Below, piece by piece: positions 9,143-20,462 of a DNA stretch of 64,000 nt (position 1 is its first letter; every line of letters starts with the position of its first letter). The stretch spans positions 310,001-374,000 of the forward strand of contig JAQTZA010000001.1 in assembly GCA_028687995.1 (NCBI GenBank), written 5' to 3'. The notes below the pieces were generated by a model, which did no database searches, had not been told where the DNA came from, and was given only the letters and a program-made list of their open reading frames with translations. A program made the translations under genes and the position numbers. Source of the DNA: Bacteroidales bacterium (GTDB taxonomy: Bacteria > Bacteroidota > Bacteroidia > Bacteroidales > UBA7332).

Positions 9143-11164
9143 TTATTGAACCAAAATTGATATTGAGTCAGCTGATATTGCAATACTTTGTTTTGCGGCT
9201 CCTGTCAACAACACCTCTGGAGAATAAAAATTCCTCTCCTCTTCGGTGATATATCCCGTTCTGTACAATCGTTCAGCAATGCTATTGAAATGCCAAAAAC
9301 GATTTTCTTTCAACCTTCCAGTTGCATCAAAGGAGGAAGCAAAACGCTTTGGCGACGGAATGATTGACGCCAGAAATATTGATTCATTTAGCGTCAAATC
9401 TGCTGGTTCTTTATCGAAATAGAAATGAGAAGCCTCTCCAATCCCATAAATCATTGGTCCCCATTCGGCGATATTGAGATAAACCTCAAACATTCGTTCC
9501 TTCGATGTAATACGATTCTCTTCAATCAACCATACCACAAGAGCCTCCTCTAGCTTTCGAGCAATATTTTTGTGTCGGTTCAGAAAGACATTTTTTACCA
9601 ACTGCATGCTAATAGTACTGCCACCTCTAGCAAATCTTTTTAATTTAATATCGTGAATGAGTGCTTCACGAAGCGCATCCAATCGAAAACCACGATGGAA
9701 GAAAAATTGACCATCTTCCGATTGCAATACAGCTTGTCGCAACAAAGGCGAAATAGACTCTAACGATCGAAAAGAGGGATTCTCGATACCTATCTGAAAT
9801 GTTCGCACTGGTTGATCGTGTTCGTAAGCGGTATATAAAAACGATGAATTCATTTTTGCAAGTTCTCCATACGAGGTTATAGCAAATCCTCTTTTTTTCA
9901 ATGAAGACTCTAAGATCAGATTATCTGGATGATTAAAATCTACATCGAACAAGAAATGATAACTCATCAGGCCTGTCACACGCATATCATCGAACGAATG
10001 AAAGAGTCCTTTTGGTAAAGAGGTAAACAAATCATCAGCCGAAAAAGATGGTTTATCAACCTGTATTTTGAAATGCCATTTGCCTTTTTTTTCTGCAAAA
10101 ACATACGGATGAAAGGAAATTTTATTCAGCGAAATTTGAGATGAGCTATCCAACTCAGCCCAGTCAGCCCCTACGCGTACCACAAAATCAGCCGCACCAT
10201 TTCCTAATTGGATATCATCGGGTGAGAGTCTAAAATGATTGATATCCAATGCCTTGAAAGAGGCACGACCCGAAAGCGATGTAATGCCTCCCACATCTTC
10301 ACTCTTCAAATGAAAAGATAGCTGATTGAACGAAATATTGGTATTATATATTTGTTTAATATAAGGAACAATAGCTTTCAAACCCTCTGCATCCGAAATT
10401 TCTCCCTGAATTGTTCGTTCATTTTTATCCAAAACACCCGCTATTTTCCATTTCTGCTTCTGGTCATTATCCTCGATATTCAAAAATGTAGTCAAAGTAT
10501 GATCTTTCACTTCAATATTTTCTGCCGAAATAACAGTTTTAAGTTCATTTCTATTTGATGAAATCTGAAATTGTTTGATAGCAAGATTTGATGGCAAAAG
10601 TCTAAATACCAAATTCAAAAGGGCATTTATTCGATCTGAAAAGTTCGATTCATTCGACTGTTGCAAATGTTCCTTGCTATCAGTTTGAAACAAGAACCGA
10701 TAATTACAATATGACTCATTTTTGATAAATTTGCAACGAAAAAATTCCAACGAAACCGTTTCAACATCCGGTTGTAGCATTAGCATCCGCCAAAAACCGA
10801 GCCGAGCATTCATTTTACGAATAGATAGCAATGTATCATTATCAAGTGGAATCACATATATTGAACCAACAGATACTGAAGTCAATCCACTTAATTTAAA
10901 CTCATTAAGTTCGATTTTGATATGCTTTTTCTTCTCAATTTTATCTAATTTTTGACGAATTACATACTCAATAATTGAGGGTGCAAGCAAAAAAGAAACG
11001 ACCGTCGAAAGCAAGAAAATCCCTCCCAACCAAAGCAAAACCTTTCTGGTCATTCGCTTCCGCACAATCACCCACATATCCCTGATAAGCCTTACTATCT
11101 TCATTAAATTGTATCTTTCGTTCAATAAAAAAGGGTTGCTGATCTGAAATTCAACAACCCTCAA
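9143..11164 (-). CDS. Transglycosylase domain-containing protein (monofunctional peptidoglycan glycosyltransferase-like)
   Basis: GT51 motifs: AVLQSEDGQFFFHRGF, RGGSTISMQLVKNVFLNRHKNIARKLEEALVVWLIE; start may be internal Met at 11104. Confidence 0.85.
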   Translation of the reverse strand: MRVVEFQISNPFLLNERYNLMKIVRLIRDMWVIVRKRMTRKVLLWLGGIFLLSTVVSFLLAPSIIEYVIRQKLDKIEKKKHIKIELNEFKLSGLTSVSVGSIYVIPLDNDTLLSIRKMNARLGFWRMLMLQPDVETVSLEFFRCKFIKNESYCNYRFLFQTDSKEHLQQSNESNFSDRINALLNLVFRLLPSNLAIKQFQISSNRNELKTVISAENIEVKDHTLTTFLNIEDNDQKQKWKIAGVLDKNERTIQGEISDAEGLKAIVPYIKQIYNTNISFNQLSFHLKSEDVGGITSLSGRASFKALDINHFRLSPDDIQLGNGAADFVVRVGADWAELDSSSQISLNKISFHPYVFAEKKGKWHFKIQVDKPSFSADDLFTSLPKGLFHSFDDMRVTGLMSYHFLFDVDFNHPDNLILESSLKKRGFAITSYGELAKMNSSFLYTAYEHDQPVRTFQIGIENPSFRSLESISPLLRQAVLQSEDGQFFFHRGFRLDALREALIHDIKLKRFARGGSTISMQLVKNVFLNRHKNIARKLEEALVVWLIEENRITSKERMFEVYLNIAEWGPMIYGIGEASHFYFDKEPADLTLNESIFLASIIPSPKRFASSFDATGRLKENRFWHFNSIAERLYRTGYITEEERNFYSPEVLLTGAAKQSIAISADSISILVQ

Positions 11165-11180
11165 TATTTTTTATTAGCCC

Positions 11181-12158
11181 TTAAATAGACAAAGTTCTCA
11201 ACACATTGAGCAATTCTCGATTGATTGGTTTATCATTCTTAATAGCCTTATTAAATGGCACATACACAATTTGATCATTTTGTATGCCTATCATTACATT
11301 TCGCTGATCTTCGAGTAATGCCTCAATTGCAGCCAATCCCATTCTACTTGCTAAAATACGATCATTCGCAGTTGGCGAACCACCTCGTTGAATGTGTCCC
11401 AAAATAGTTACACGGACATCGTATTGCGGATATTCATTCTTCACACGTTCGGCTAATCCCATAGCACCGCCTGTTATATCACTCTCAGCGACCAACACGA
11501 TACTACTATTCTTTGATTTACGAAAGCCATTTTCAATGAGTTCCGCCAGTTGATCTTGCTCTGTTGCAATTTCTGGAATAATAGCCGCCTCAGCCCCAGA
11601 AGCAATAGCTCCGTTTAACGCCAAAAATCCGGCATCGCGTCCCATTACTTCAATAAAGAACAATCGATCGTGTGAATTAGCTGTATCGCGTATTTTGTCG
11701 ACAGCCTCCATGATTGTATTCAGCGCTGTATCGTAGCCAATAGTCGTATCTGTTCCGTATAAATCATTATCGATAGTGCCAGGAATTCCAACAATTGGGA
11801 AATTAAACTCAGAAGCAAAAATACGCGCTCCAGTCAACGAACCATCTCCACCAATCACAACCAAACAATCAATACCTTCTTGAACCATTCTATCATGAGC
11901 AGTTTTTCGACCTTCGATAGTCATAAACTCCATACAACGAGCCGTTTTTAGAATTGTACCGCCTTGTTGAATGATATTACTGACATTCTCAGTTTTGAAA
12001 GGCTTTATTTCGCCAGTAATTAATCCTTTATAGCCACGATAAATGCCCTTAACCTCAATTCCATTAAAAATGGCTGCTCTTGTTACTGCTCTGACAGCAG
12101 CATTCATACCTGGAGAATCTCCTCCTGATGTCAGAATTCCAACGCATTTTAATTCCAT
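11181..12158 (-). CDS. pfkA: 6-phosphofructokinase
   Basis: [53 protein letters not shown]. Confidence 0.96.
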   Translation of the reverse strand: MELKCVGILTSGGDSPGMNAAVRAVTRAAIFNGIEVKGIYRGYKGLITGEIKPFKTENVSNIIQQGGTILKTARCMEFMTIEGRKTAHDRMVQEGIDCLVVIGGDGSLTGARIFASEFNFPIVGIPGTIDNDLYGTDTTIGYDTALNTIMEAVDKIRDTANSHDRLFFIEVMGRDAGFLALNGAIASGAEAAIIPEIATEQDQLAELIENGFRKSKNSSIVLVAESDITGGAMGLAERVKNEYPQYDVRVTILGHIQRGGSPTANDRILASRMGLAAIEALLEDQRNVMIGIQNDQIVYVPFNKAIKNDKPINRELLNVLRTLSI

Positions 12159-12299
12159 AATTTATTCACTTTACCTATTGAAAAACAGTGCGAAATTAGT
12201 ACAAAATGAGAAGATAATGAAGAATACACCGCTATAAAAAAGAAAAAATCCACAAATTATGTAAATTCATGGATTCTATATCTGGTTAAAAATTATTGT

Positions 12300-13175
12300 C
12301 TATTCAATTAATTCTTTTACCTTTTGCTGCACCTCTTCCATCAACCACTTGGGCGTAGATGTCGCTCCACAAATTCCAATTGAATCAAAACCGGATATCC
12401 AATCTAACAAAACTTCTTCGGAACCTTCAATTAAATAGGAGTTTGGATTAAATTTCAAGCATTCGTTGTAAAGAACCTTTCCATTAGAACTTTTTTTGCC
12501 ACTCACGAAAAGAATAACATCGTGTCGAGCAGCAAATTTTCGGATATTTGGTACACGATTGGATACTTGACGACAAATGGTATCAAAATATTGGAAGGAG
12601 GCATCGGGTGAAATTGTTTTTTCAATTTCAGCTACCACCTTCAACAAACCATCAATTGATTTAGTCGTTTGTGCAAACAATCGTATGCCTTTCGTTAGAT
12701 CAACTTTTACTAAATCGTCAACAGACTCAATCACAATGGCTTCGCCATTTGTTTGACCCACCAAACCATTTACTTCTGCATGTCCTATTTTTCCATAAAT
12801 AACGATTTGAATATCGTTGGTCTCTCTGGTATCATACACACGTTTGATTTTCCGTTGCAATTGAAGCACCACGGGACAAGTAGCATCAATAATTTCTATT
12901 TGATTCTCTTTTGCCCAACGATAGGTTTCGGGTGGTTCTCCATGAGCACGAAGCATCACTCGAGTTTTGTGCATAAGTTTAAAATCAGAATGTTCAATCG
13001 ACGAAAGCCCTTTTCGGCCTAGTCGTTCTACCTCGTGACTATTATGCACAATATCACCCAAACAATAAAGCTCATTCCCTTTCTCAAGCTCTTCTTCTGC
13101 CTTCTTAATGGCATTCACCACTCCAAAACAGAATCCCGAATGATCGTCAATCTCTACAACTATATCTTTTTTCAT
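12300..13175 (-). CDS. ispH: 4-hydroxy-3-methylbut-2-enyl diphosphate reductase
   Basis: SGFCFGVVNAIKKAEE, LGDIVHNSHEVERL, RAHGEPP, DATCPVV, ICGATSTPKWLMEEV. Confidence 0.96.
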   Translation of the reverse strand: MKKDIVVEIDDHSGFCFGVVNAIKKAEEELEKGNELYCLGDIVHNSHEVERLGRKGLSSIEHSDFKLMHKTRVMLRAHGEPPETYRWAKENQIEIIDATCPVVLQLQRKIKRVYDTRETNDIQIVIYGKIGHAEVNGLVGQTNGEAIVIESVDDLVKVDLTKGIRLFAQTTKSIDGLLKVVAEIEKTISPDASFQYFDTICRQVSNRVPNIRKFAARHDVILFVSGKKSSNGKVLYNECLKFNPNSYLIEGSEEVLLDWISGFDSIGICGATSTPKWLMEEVQQKVKELIE

Positions 13176-13177
13176 TC

Positions 13178-13873
13178 TTAGTTTTTGTTTAAAGTCTCTT
13201 CAAACCTTGCCATCAGCCAACTCTTCTGTTCTGCGATTGTCAACAATGAATTATCGAGTAAAATGGCATCGTCTGCCATTTTCAGTGGACTCTCTTCTCT
13301 ATTTTGGTCGAGAAAATCTCGGCTCTTCACATTTTCGAGAATAGATTCAAACGATTCGTTTTCTCCTTTTGCCAACATCTCATCAAATCGTCGTTTGGCT
13401 CTGATTTCAGGTGTCGCTGTCACAAATATTTTTAATTCAGCATCGGGAAAAACTGTAGTTCCAATGTCTCTACCATCCATTACAATTCCCTTTTCATTTC
13501 CCATTAGTTGCTGTTGAGCAACCATTGCTCTACGAACCTCTGCAACGGCACTCACAAGACTTACGTTGTTGGAAACTTCCAATGTTCGAATCTCTTTTTC
13601 GACATTCACACCATTTAAAACCGTTTCAGGTCGTCCAGTTTGAGCATTTAAAACAAACGATATATTTATATGGTTCAAAGATTCTTTCAATAGAGGCAAA
13701 TTTATTCTCTTATCGACAATAATTTGATTTTGCAAACAATAAAGCGTAACAGCACGATACATTGCACCACTATCAATATAAATATACCCTATTTCCTTCG
13801 CTAAATCTTTTGCCATCGTGCTTTTACCACACGAAGAGAATCCATCAACTGCAATTATAATTTTTTTCATCAA
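13178..13873 (-). CDS. cmk: (d)CMP kinase
   Basis: IAVDGFSSCGKSTMAKDLA P-loop; IYIDSGAMYRAVTLY; GIVMDGRDIGTTVFPDAELKIFVTA. Confidence 0.95.
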   Translation of the reverse strand: MMKKIIIAVDGFSSCGKSTMAKDLAKEIGYIYIDSGAMYRAVTLYCLQNQIIVDKRINLPLLKESLNHINISFVLNAQTGRPETVLNGVNVEKEIRTLEVSNNVSLVSAVAEVRRAMVAQQQLMGNEKGIVMDGRDIGTTVFPDAELKIFVTATPEIRAKRRFDEMLAKGENESFESILENVKSRDFLDQNREESPLKMADDAILLDNSLLTIAEQKSWLMARFEETLNKN

Positions 13874-13880
13874 CCAAAAA

Positions 13881-14900
13881 CTAAAATTTCTTCAAATCAG
13901 TACTTACACCTATCATCAAAGTTGTACCTCCAACATGTTGTTGGAAGACAGACGCACCCAAATGATAACGTTTGATATCAAATCCTGTTCCTAAGGTAAA
14001 ACCATAAAATCCCTTTTTCTCTTGAACTTTAAAATCATCCGCAACTTTTGGATTATAACCAAATGCCAAATAAAAATTCTTAGTAAAAATGAAATCAAGA
14101 CCGAATCCAAGATGTTTGGTGAGCGTAGTAATAAAAGTATCCGATTTCCGATCAACTCCACCGCCGGTTGTGTTCACTGTTTCTCTAAGAAGCGAAAGAT
14201 CCCATGTATTCAAATATTTCCCAGTTAGGTGCAATCGAAATGGAGCATGCGCTAGTTTTTTTGATAATCCAATTTGAAGATCCCAAGGTAAATTCTCTGA
14301 TTGTTCATTGAATTTATCCAATTGTCCACCAATATTCTTCAAAGCAATCGCTAAAGAAAGATTATTGGCAACATCAAAATAATTCAAACCCAAATCAACA
14401 CCCAAAGCAAACGAAGTATATTCGTCATAAACAGAATAGATTGCTTTCCCAGTGATTCCACCGCTTACTTTATCTGTCAATGCATAAGAATAGACTCCAT
14501 GAAGCGCCATATCTTTCGCAGCAAAAGTACCAATTGATTGATTATCAATCGTTGTTTGATTGAAATTACCATAATCGGCATAAATCATACCGATACCCCA
14601 AACAGCTCTTTTCGAGGCTGATTTACTAAAAAAAGCAGTTCCATAATTAATATCTGCCACGTAATTCATATAATTTAGACTGATAGCAGTCTCTTTCACA
14701 CGACTCAATAAGGCGGGATTTTGGAACGCATTACTATTATCTTCACTGACGATTGATATGTTTGTTCCACCTAATGCACTAATGTGGGTCGAACTAGGTA
14801 GTCGTAAAAAAGCAAAAGCAGATTCGCCATTTTGGCCATGAGAAGTACCTATCGAAAAAACACTCAATATTAAAATAAGTACGATTAATTCTTTCTTCAT
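13881..14900 (-). CDS. porQ: Type IX secretion system protein PorQ
   Basis: Signal peptide; AFAFLRLPSSTHISALGGTNISIVSEDNSNAFQNPALLS; next to cmk. Confidence 0.8.
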   Translation of the reverse strand: MKKELIVLILILSVFSIGTSHGQNGESAFAFLRLPSSTHISALGGTNISIVSEDNSNAFQNPALLSRVKETAISLNYMNYVADINYGTAFFSKSASKRAVWGIGMIYADYGNFNQTTIDNQSIGTFAAKDMALHGVYSYALTDKVSGGITGKAIYSVYDEYTSFALGVDLGLNYFDVANNLSLAIALKNIGGQLDKFNEQSENLPWDLQIGLSKKLAHAPFRLHLTGKYLNTWDLSLLRETVNTTGGGVDRKSDTFITTLTKHLGFGLDFIFTKNFYLAFGYNPKVADDFKVQEKKGFYGFTLGTGFDIKRYHLGASVFQQHVGGTTLMIGVSTDLKKF

Positions 14901-15249
14901 TTATGATGGATTTACAATATATTATGTCATTAAACAATAAATGTATCCGTTTTATTATAACTGATACAATAAATAATAAAATTAAGTGTTCAAAATTAGA
15001 TAATAAATTCGAATTGGTCTATCGCTAATGCAAAAAAGTCTAATGAATTTATAATTGACGTATTTTGAATTAAAAGCCGATATCAACTATTTAAAAAAAA
15101 ACTTAATTGACTGTTTCCAAAAGCAAAAAAACATTGAAAAGGCCATCAAAACGACTCTTTTCACAAAAAAAAAACTGCAAAGAAAATCATTCTAATAAAA
15201 ATGTATTACTTTTGCTTATCCAGAGAACACTAAAACATCAATATATTTT

Positions 15250-15933
15250 ATGGAAATAAAAAAAGCGCCTAAAGCAGATCTTGAAAAAAGAAAACAACTT
15301 TTTTTGATGATGGGATATGTTTTTATCCTTTCTGCCATTTTTGTAGGATTTGAGTGGTCAACCAAAGACGTTAAGGTTGCAAACAATCAAGGGGTTTCTG
15401 ACATTGTAGCAGAAGAAGAAATTATTCCTATTACTCGTCAGGAAAATACTCCACCGCCGCCACCGCCACCAGCAGCAGCTGAACAAGTTATTAACATCGT
15501 AGATAATACAGTTCAAGTGGCTGACGTTCAGATTAAAACTAGCGATGATGACAACTCAAAAGTTGAAATTGTTTTTAAAGCACCGGTTCAAGCTAAAGAA
15601 GAAGATGACGAACAAGTCGTTTTCACGGTGGTAGAAGATATGCCCCAATTTCCTGGTGGTGATGCAGCTTTGATGTCATATATTGCTAAAGCTGTAAAAT
15701 ATCCGACTATCGCGCAAGAAAATGGCATACAAGGTCGCGTTATTTGTGCTTTTGTGGTTAACAAAGATGGACACGTCACCGATGCTGAAGTCCTTAGAGG
15801 AGTTGATCCATCTCTCGACAAAGAAGCGCTCCGTGTAATCAATTCAATGCCTATTTGGAAAGCAGGTAAACAAAGAGGAAAACCAGTACGTGTAAAATAC
15901 ACATTACCTGTAAACTTCCGCTTACAACAATAA
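15250..15933 (+). CDS. Energy transducer TonB
   Basis: Single TM, Pro-rich spacer (PPPPPPPAAA), TonB C-terminal domain MPQFPGGDAALMSYIAKAVKYP. Confidence 0.9.
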   Translation: MEIKKAPKADLEKRKQLFLMMGYVFILSAIFVGFEWSTKDVKVANNQGVSDIVAEEEIIPITRQENTPPPPPPPAAAEQVINIVDNTVQVADVQIKTSDDDNSKVEIVFKAPVQAKEEDDEQVVFTVVEDMPQFPGGDAALMSYIAKAVKYPTIAQENGIQGRVICAFVVNKDGHVTDAEVLRGVDPSLDKEALRVINSMPIWKAGKQRGKPVRVKYTLPVNFRLQQ

Positions 15934-15958
15934 AACTATACATTCATATAATATCAAA

Positions 15959-15990
15959 ATAAGAGGTTACGTAAGTAGCCTCTTATTCTT
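15959..15990 (+). terminator. Rho-independent terminator
   Basis: ATAAGAGGTTAC-gtaa-GTAGCCTCTTAT followed by T-rich tail, after tonB. Confidence 0.75.
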
Positions 15991-16009
15991 TATAACAATA
16001 GGCAAGCTT

Positions 16010-16987
16010 ATGTTATATTCAACCGATCAACTCATTCAACAAATCAATCAAAAAATTGAAGAGATAAATTTCGCTCAGTCTCCTTGCGAACTTTATGAAC
16101 CTATTAAATACTCCCTATCACTAGGCGGTAAACGAATCAGACCATTGCTTTCGTTAATGGCTTGCAATCTATTCTCAGACGAAACTGAAGCAGCCATACT
16201 TCCTGCCATTGGGCTAGAAATATTTCATAATTTCACGCTTCTTCACGACGACCTAATGGATAAGGCAGATGTGCGCCGCGGTCACTCCACCGTGCATAAA
16301 AAATGGTCAGCTAACACTGCAATTCTCTCGGGAGATGCTATGCAGATTATGGCTTATCAATTTATCAGCCAAACGCCTTCTAACAATCTAAGTGAAGTTT
16401 TAAATCTTTTTTCGAAAACTGCACTTGAAGTGTGTGAAGGACAGCAATATGACATGGATTTCGAAAAACGAAACGATGTGAATGAATCTGAATACATTGA
16501 AATGATTCGCCTAAAAACAGCAGTATTATTGGCTTGTGCTCTCAAAACGGGCGCGATAATTGGAGGAGCGGCGGAGCGTGATGCGGAACTACTTTACACA
16601 TTTGGGGAAAAAATTGGACTTGCATTCCAATTAAAAGATGATTTGCTGGATACTTTTGGCGATGAATTAACCTTTGGAAAAGCTATTGGAGGAGATATTG
16701 TTTGTAACAAAAAAACCTACCTATTAATCAATGCCATTCGTTTGTCGACAGATGAAGAGAAAAGAGAAATCAACAACTGGCTACATCTGGAGAAATTTGA
16801 TAAAAAAAAGAAAATAGAAGCAATTACATCGATCTACATAAATAAAGAGATTAAAAAACTGTGTGAAGACAAAATTAATCAGTTCTATCAAGAAGCTATT
16901 GATGCGCTTTATGCAATTGATGTGAATGTGATGCAAAAAAGTGAACTTATCACATTCAGTGAAAAATTGATGTATCGTCAGTCATAA
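16010..16987 (+). CDS. Polyprenyl synthetase family protein
   Basis: LGGKRIRPLL, LLHDDLMDKADVRRGHSTVH, LKDDLLDTFGD motifs. Confidence 0.92.
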   Translation: MLYSTDQLIQQINQKIEEINFAQSPCELYEPIKYSLSLGGKRIRPLLSLMACNLFSDETEAAILPAIGLEIFHNFTLLHDDLMDKADVRRGHSTVHKKWSANTAILSGDAMQIMAYQFISQTPSNNLSEVLNLFSKTALEVCEGQQYDMDFEKRNDVNESEYIEMIRLKTAVLLACALKTGAIIGGAAERDAELLYTFGEKIGLAFQLKDDLLDTFGDELTFGKAIGGDIVCNKKTYLLINAIRLSTDEEKREINNWLHLEKFDKKKKIEAITSIYINKEIKKLCEDKINQFYQEAIDALYAIDVNVMQKSELITFSEKLMYRQS

Positions 16988-16993
16988 AAAAGT

Positions 16994-17791
16994 TTGGCGC
17001 AACGAATGAACCTAATAGACACACATTCTCACATTTATGTAGAAGATTATGCGGAAGATATAGACTCAATTATCGAGTCTGCCCGCAACAATCAAATCTC
17101 TCACATAATAATGCCGAATATTGATGTTGACACAGTTCCACTATTAAACAAAACAGCCAGCAAATTTCCAGGATTTTGCATCCCACTCATGGGACTTCAT
17201 CCGACAAGTGTTACCGAGAATTACAAAGAAGACCTACAATTTTTAAAAGCTGAGTTTAGCAAACAAAAGTACATAGGGGTCGGCGAAATTGGAATAGATT
17301 TATATTGGGATAAATCGAAACTTAAAGAGCAAGAAGATGCCTTTCGCATCCAAATAAATTGGGCAATTGAATATAACCTACCAATCATCATTCATATTCG
17401 TGATTCATTCAGAGAAACCATGAATATTTTGTCAGAATTTGACAATACCAAAATTAGCGGCATTTTCCACAGTTTTTGTGGATCTTTAGAAGAAGCGAAT
17501 GAAATGCTAATATATCCGAATTTCCTATTTGGAATTAATGGAATTGTGACTTTTAAGAATTCTGGCTTAGGAGAAGTAGTAGCGAAAATTCCAATAGAAA
17601 AAATTGTTTTAGAAACAGATTCACCATACCTAACTCCTGCTCCTCATAGAGGAAAGAGAAACCACCCAACGTACTTGCATTTGATTGCGAAAAAGCTATC
17701 AGAAATATATAATTTAGATGTAGAAACTGTCGCAACAATAACTACAAAAAATGCATACCAACTATTTGGAGACGCTCTTGAAAATGATTAA
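16994..17791 (+). CDS. TatD family metal-dependent hydrolase
   Basis: LIDTHSHIY, IGVGEIGIDLYWD, IIHIRDSF, LETDSPYLTPAPHRGKRNHP. Confidence 0.92.
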   Translation: MAQRMNLIDTHSHIYVEDYAEDIDSIIESARNNQISHIIMPNIDVDTVPLLNKTASKFPGFCIPLMGLHPTSVTENYKEDLQFLKAEFSKQKYIGVGEIGIDLYWDKSKLKEQEDAFRIQINWAIEYNLPIIIHIRDSFRETMNILSEFDNTKISGIFHSFCGSLEEANEMLIYPNFLFGINGIVTFKNSGLGEVVAKIPIEKIVLETDSPYLTPAPHRGKRNHPTYLHLIAKKLSEIYNLDVETVATITTKNAYQLFGDALEND

Positions 17792-17930
17792 AGACACTTC
17801 AAATAAGACAATGTTATTAAATCATCGAAGAAATTAGAGAAATAGCTAAAAAAAAATATAATTTTACCATTAAAATTTGCACGAACAGAAAAAATAATTG
17901 TAATTTGCACAAAAATAAAGAACTCGGATT

Positions 17931-18018
17931 GGAGAGATGCTCGAGTGGTTGAAGAGGCACGCCTGGAAAGCGTGTATGCGTCACAAGCGTATCGGGGGTT
18001 CGAATCCCCCTGTCTCCG
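17931..18018 (+). tRNA. tRNA-Ser (GGA)
   Basis: 88-nt class II fold; anticodon loop CTGGAAA; GGTTCGAATCC T-arm; variable arm; CCA not encoded. Confidence 0.93.
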
Positions 18019-18071
18019 CAAAATAAAAACAAAAAACAAACAATATATTTAACCCTAAATTAGCAATCAAA

Positions 18072-18878
18072 ATGAAAAGATTATTTTCAATTCTTGCAGC
18101 AACTGCAATCCTTACATTTGGAGCAACTACTTTGGTCTCTGCTCAACAAGATTCTGCTCAAGCACCAGCTGCGACTGAGCAAGTTCAAGCAACTGGCGAT
18201 CAAGCAACAGCCGATCAAGCTGCGCCTGCTGAAGAAGCAGGAATTCACAAAGAGTTAAAAACCAAATTCATCGAAGGTTCTGCTTTCTTTATGAGTTTTA
18301 TTTTTATTGCTCTTATTTTTGGTATGGCTTTTACAATTGAAAGAATTATTTACTTAAATCTTGCTGAAACTAATACTGACAAATTGCTTGAAGCAGTTGA
18401 AGCAGCATTAGCTAAAAAGGATCTTGAAGGTGCAAAAGAAATTTGCCGTAACACAAGAGGTCCAGTTGCTTCTATCTTCTATCAAGGTTTGAGCCGTATG
18501 GATCATGGTATTGATGTTGTAGAAAAAACGGTTATCGCTTATGGTGGTGTTCAAGCTGGTCTTTTGGAAAAAGGATTAACTTGGATTGGTCTTTTCATCG
18601 CAATGGCTCCAGCTCTTGGGTTCTTAGGAACTGTAATCGGGATGGTTCAAGCGTTCGATAAAATCCAACAAGTTGGTGATATCTCTCCTACCGTTGTAGC
18701 TGGTGGTATGAAAGTGGCGTTGATCACAACAGTAGGTGGTCTTATTGTAGCCTTGATTCTACAATTGTTCTACAACTATTTATTGACCAAAGTGGAAGGC
18801 ATTCTTAACAAAATGGAAGATGCATCTATCTCTTTGATTGACCTTGTAATAAAATTCAACATCACCAACCAAAAATAA
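18072..18878 (+). CDS. exbB: MotA/TolQ/ExbB proton channel family protein
   Basis: GLTWIGLFIAMAPALGFLGTVIGMVQAFDKI; followed by two ExbD genes. Confidence 0.92.
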   Translation: MKRLFSILAATAILTFGATTLVSAQQDSAQAPAATEQVQATGDQATADQAAPAEEAGIHKELKTKFIEGSAFFMSFIFIALIFGMAFTIERIIYLNLAETNTDKLLEAVEAALAKKDLEGAKEICRNTRGPVASIFYQGLSRMDHGIDVVEKTVIAYGGVQAGLLEKGLTWIGLFIAMAPALGFLGTVIGMVQAFDKIQQVGDISPTVVAGGMKVALITTVGGLIVALILQLFYNYLLTKVEGILNKMEDASISLIDLVIKFNITNQK

Positions 18879-18885
18879 TTGAACT

Positions 18886-19350
18886 ATGCAATCCAACAAA
18901 AAAATAGCTGACTGGGCATTATATATTATGATGTCAGTTACGATAGCTGTAATTGCTCTATTTTTCTTGGGTGGAGTTAAAGACCCTGCAGCAGAAATGG
19001 TGGAGTATACCTTTACCGATCCATTACTTTACTGGTCGTATGTTTTAACTGCTCTTGGCACGTTATCAATCTTTATATTCAGTATTGGTAAATTTGCTAT
19101 TAAACTCAAAGAAAACCCTAAAGCAGCACTTACATCAATGATTGAATTCGCCATATTGGGTGTAATGCTATTTGTGACATGGTCTCTCGGAAGTGGCCAA
19201 CCACTTGATTTACCTGGTTATGAAGGAACTGACAACATCTATTTCTGGTTAAAATGGGGTGATATGTTATTATTTACAACATACATTCTATTAGGAACAG
19301 CGATTGCAACTATGGTATTCTTTAATGTTGCAAAATTTGTAAAACGTTAA
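18886..19350 (+). CDS. Conserved membrane protein between exbB and exbD
   Basis: Three to four predicted TM segments; tight operon spacing. Confidence 0.65.
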   Translation: MQSNKKIADWALYIMMSVTIAVIALFFLGGVKDPAAEMVEYTFTDPLLYWSYVLTALGTLSIFIFSIGKFAIKLKENPKAALTSMIEFAILGVMLFVTWSLGSGQPLDLPGYEGTDNIYFWLKWGDMLLFTTYILLGTAIATMVFFNVAKFVKR

Positions 19351-19377
19351 TTCCTCAATCAATTTAAATAAAGTATT

Positions 19378-19968
19378 ATGGCAAGAAAAAAAAGAGTAGT
19401 AGAAGAGGTTAACTCGAGTTCTACAGCGGATATCGCTTTCTTGTTGCTAATATTCTTTTTGGTTACAACATCTATGGATACAGATAAAGGATTGGCTCGT
19501 CGCCTTCCTCCCCCTGCACCAAAAGATGCACCTAAAACAGACATTAATGTTAAGGAACGAAACGTTCTTATTGTGTTGCTCAACAGCAACAATCAATTAA
19601 TGGTTGAAGGTTTACCTTTAGATGTAAAACAACTCTGTAATAAAGCAAAAGAATTCATTACAAACCCAACAAATAGTCCAAATTTACCAGAAGTATTCGA
19701 TGTGAATGTGGCAGGAATGGGAAAAATGAAGGTGACAACAAATCACGTTATCTCTTTGCAAAACGATAGAGGAACTGAATATCAAGCATACATTGAAGTT
19801 CAAAATGAATTAATAAGAGCATATAATGAGCTAAGAGATGATTTAGCAAGCGCTAAATTTGGCAAGCCATATAATGCATTGAGTGAAGACCAAAAGAAAT
19901 CTGTTCAGGAAGTATATCCACAAAAGATTTCCGAAGCCGAACCTAAAAATTATGGAGGAGCAAAATAA
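19378..19968 (+). CDS. exbD: ExbD/TolR family biopolymer transporter
   Basis: NSSSTADIAFLLLIFFLVTTSMDTDKGLARRLPPPAP. Confidence 0.92.
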   Translation: MARKKRVVEEVNSSSTADIAFLLLIFFLVTTSMDTDKGLARRLPPPAPKDAPKTDINVKERNVLIVLLNSNNQLMVEGLPLDVKQLCNKAKEFITNPTNSPNLPEVFDVNVAGMGKMKVTTNHVISLQNDRGTEYQAYIEVQNELIRAYNELRDDLASAKFGKPYNALSEDQKKSVQEVYPQKISEAEPKNYGGAK

Positions 19969-20432
19969 TGAGTAAATTCTCGAAATCGGGAGGCAGGTCA
20001 ATGCCTGCTTTGAATACGTCATCTTTGCCTGACCTTATTTTTACGTTATTGTTTTTCTTTATGATTACAACGACAATGCGTGAAGTATCTTTGAAAGTAG
20101 AATTCAAAGTACCACAGGCAACTGAGCTGCAAAAATTAGAAAAGAAGTCATTAGTAACATTTATCTATGCTGGTAAACCTACTCGTGAATTTCGCGCTAA
20201 AATGGGCGGCGAGACAAGAATTCAATTGAATGACAAATTTGCTGAAACAGCTGAAATTCAGGACTACATTGCGCAAGAGCGTGCTAGTATGAAAGAAGAA
20301 GATCAACCCTATATGACAGTGTCGATGAAAATTGACAAAGCCACAAAAATGGGAATTGTGACTGACATCAAACAAGCCTTACGTGAGGCACAAGCCTTGA
20401 AAATTACCTATTCAGCGTCAATGAAACAATAA
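19968..20432 (+). CDS. ExbD/TolR family biopolymer transporter (second copy)
   Basis: PALNTSSLPDLIFTLLFFFMITTTMREV; overlaps previous stop. Confidence 0.9.
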   Translation: MSKFSKSGGRSMPALNTSSLPDLIFTLLFFFMITTTMREVSLKVEFKVPQATELQKLEKKSLVTFIYAGKPTREFRAKMGGETRIQLNDKFAETAEIQDYIAQERASMKEEDQPYMTVSMKIDKATKMGIVTDIKQALREAQALKITYSASMKQ

Positions 20433-20462
20433 TTTCCCTTATTTGAAATTATTCAATACCGA

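Noticed and set aside
17788-18039. Two minus-strand ORFs over the tRNA-Ser
   Set aside because: They contain the antisense of the tRNA (RRQGDSNPRYACDAYTLSRRASSTT), a common tRNA-derived false ORF.
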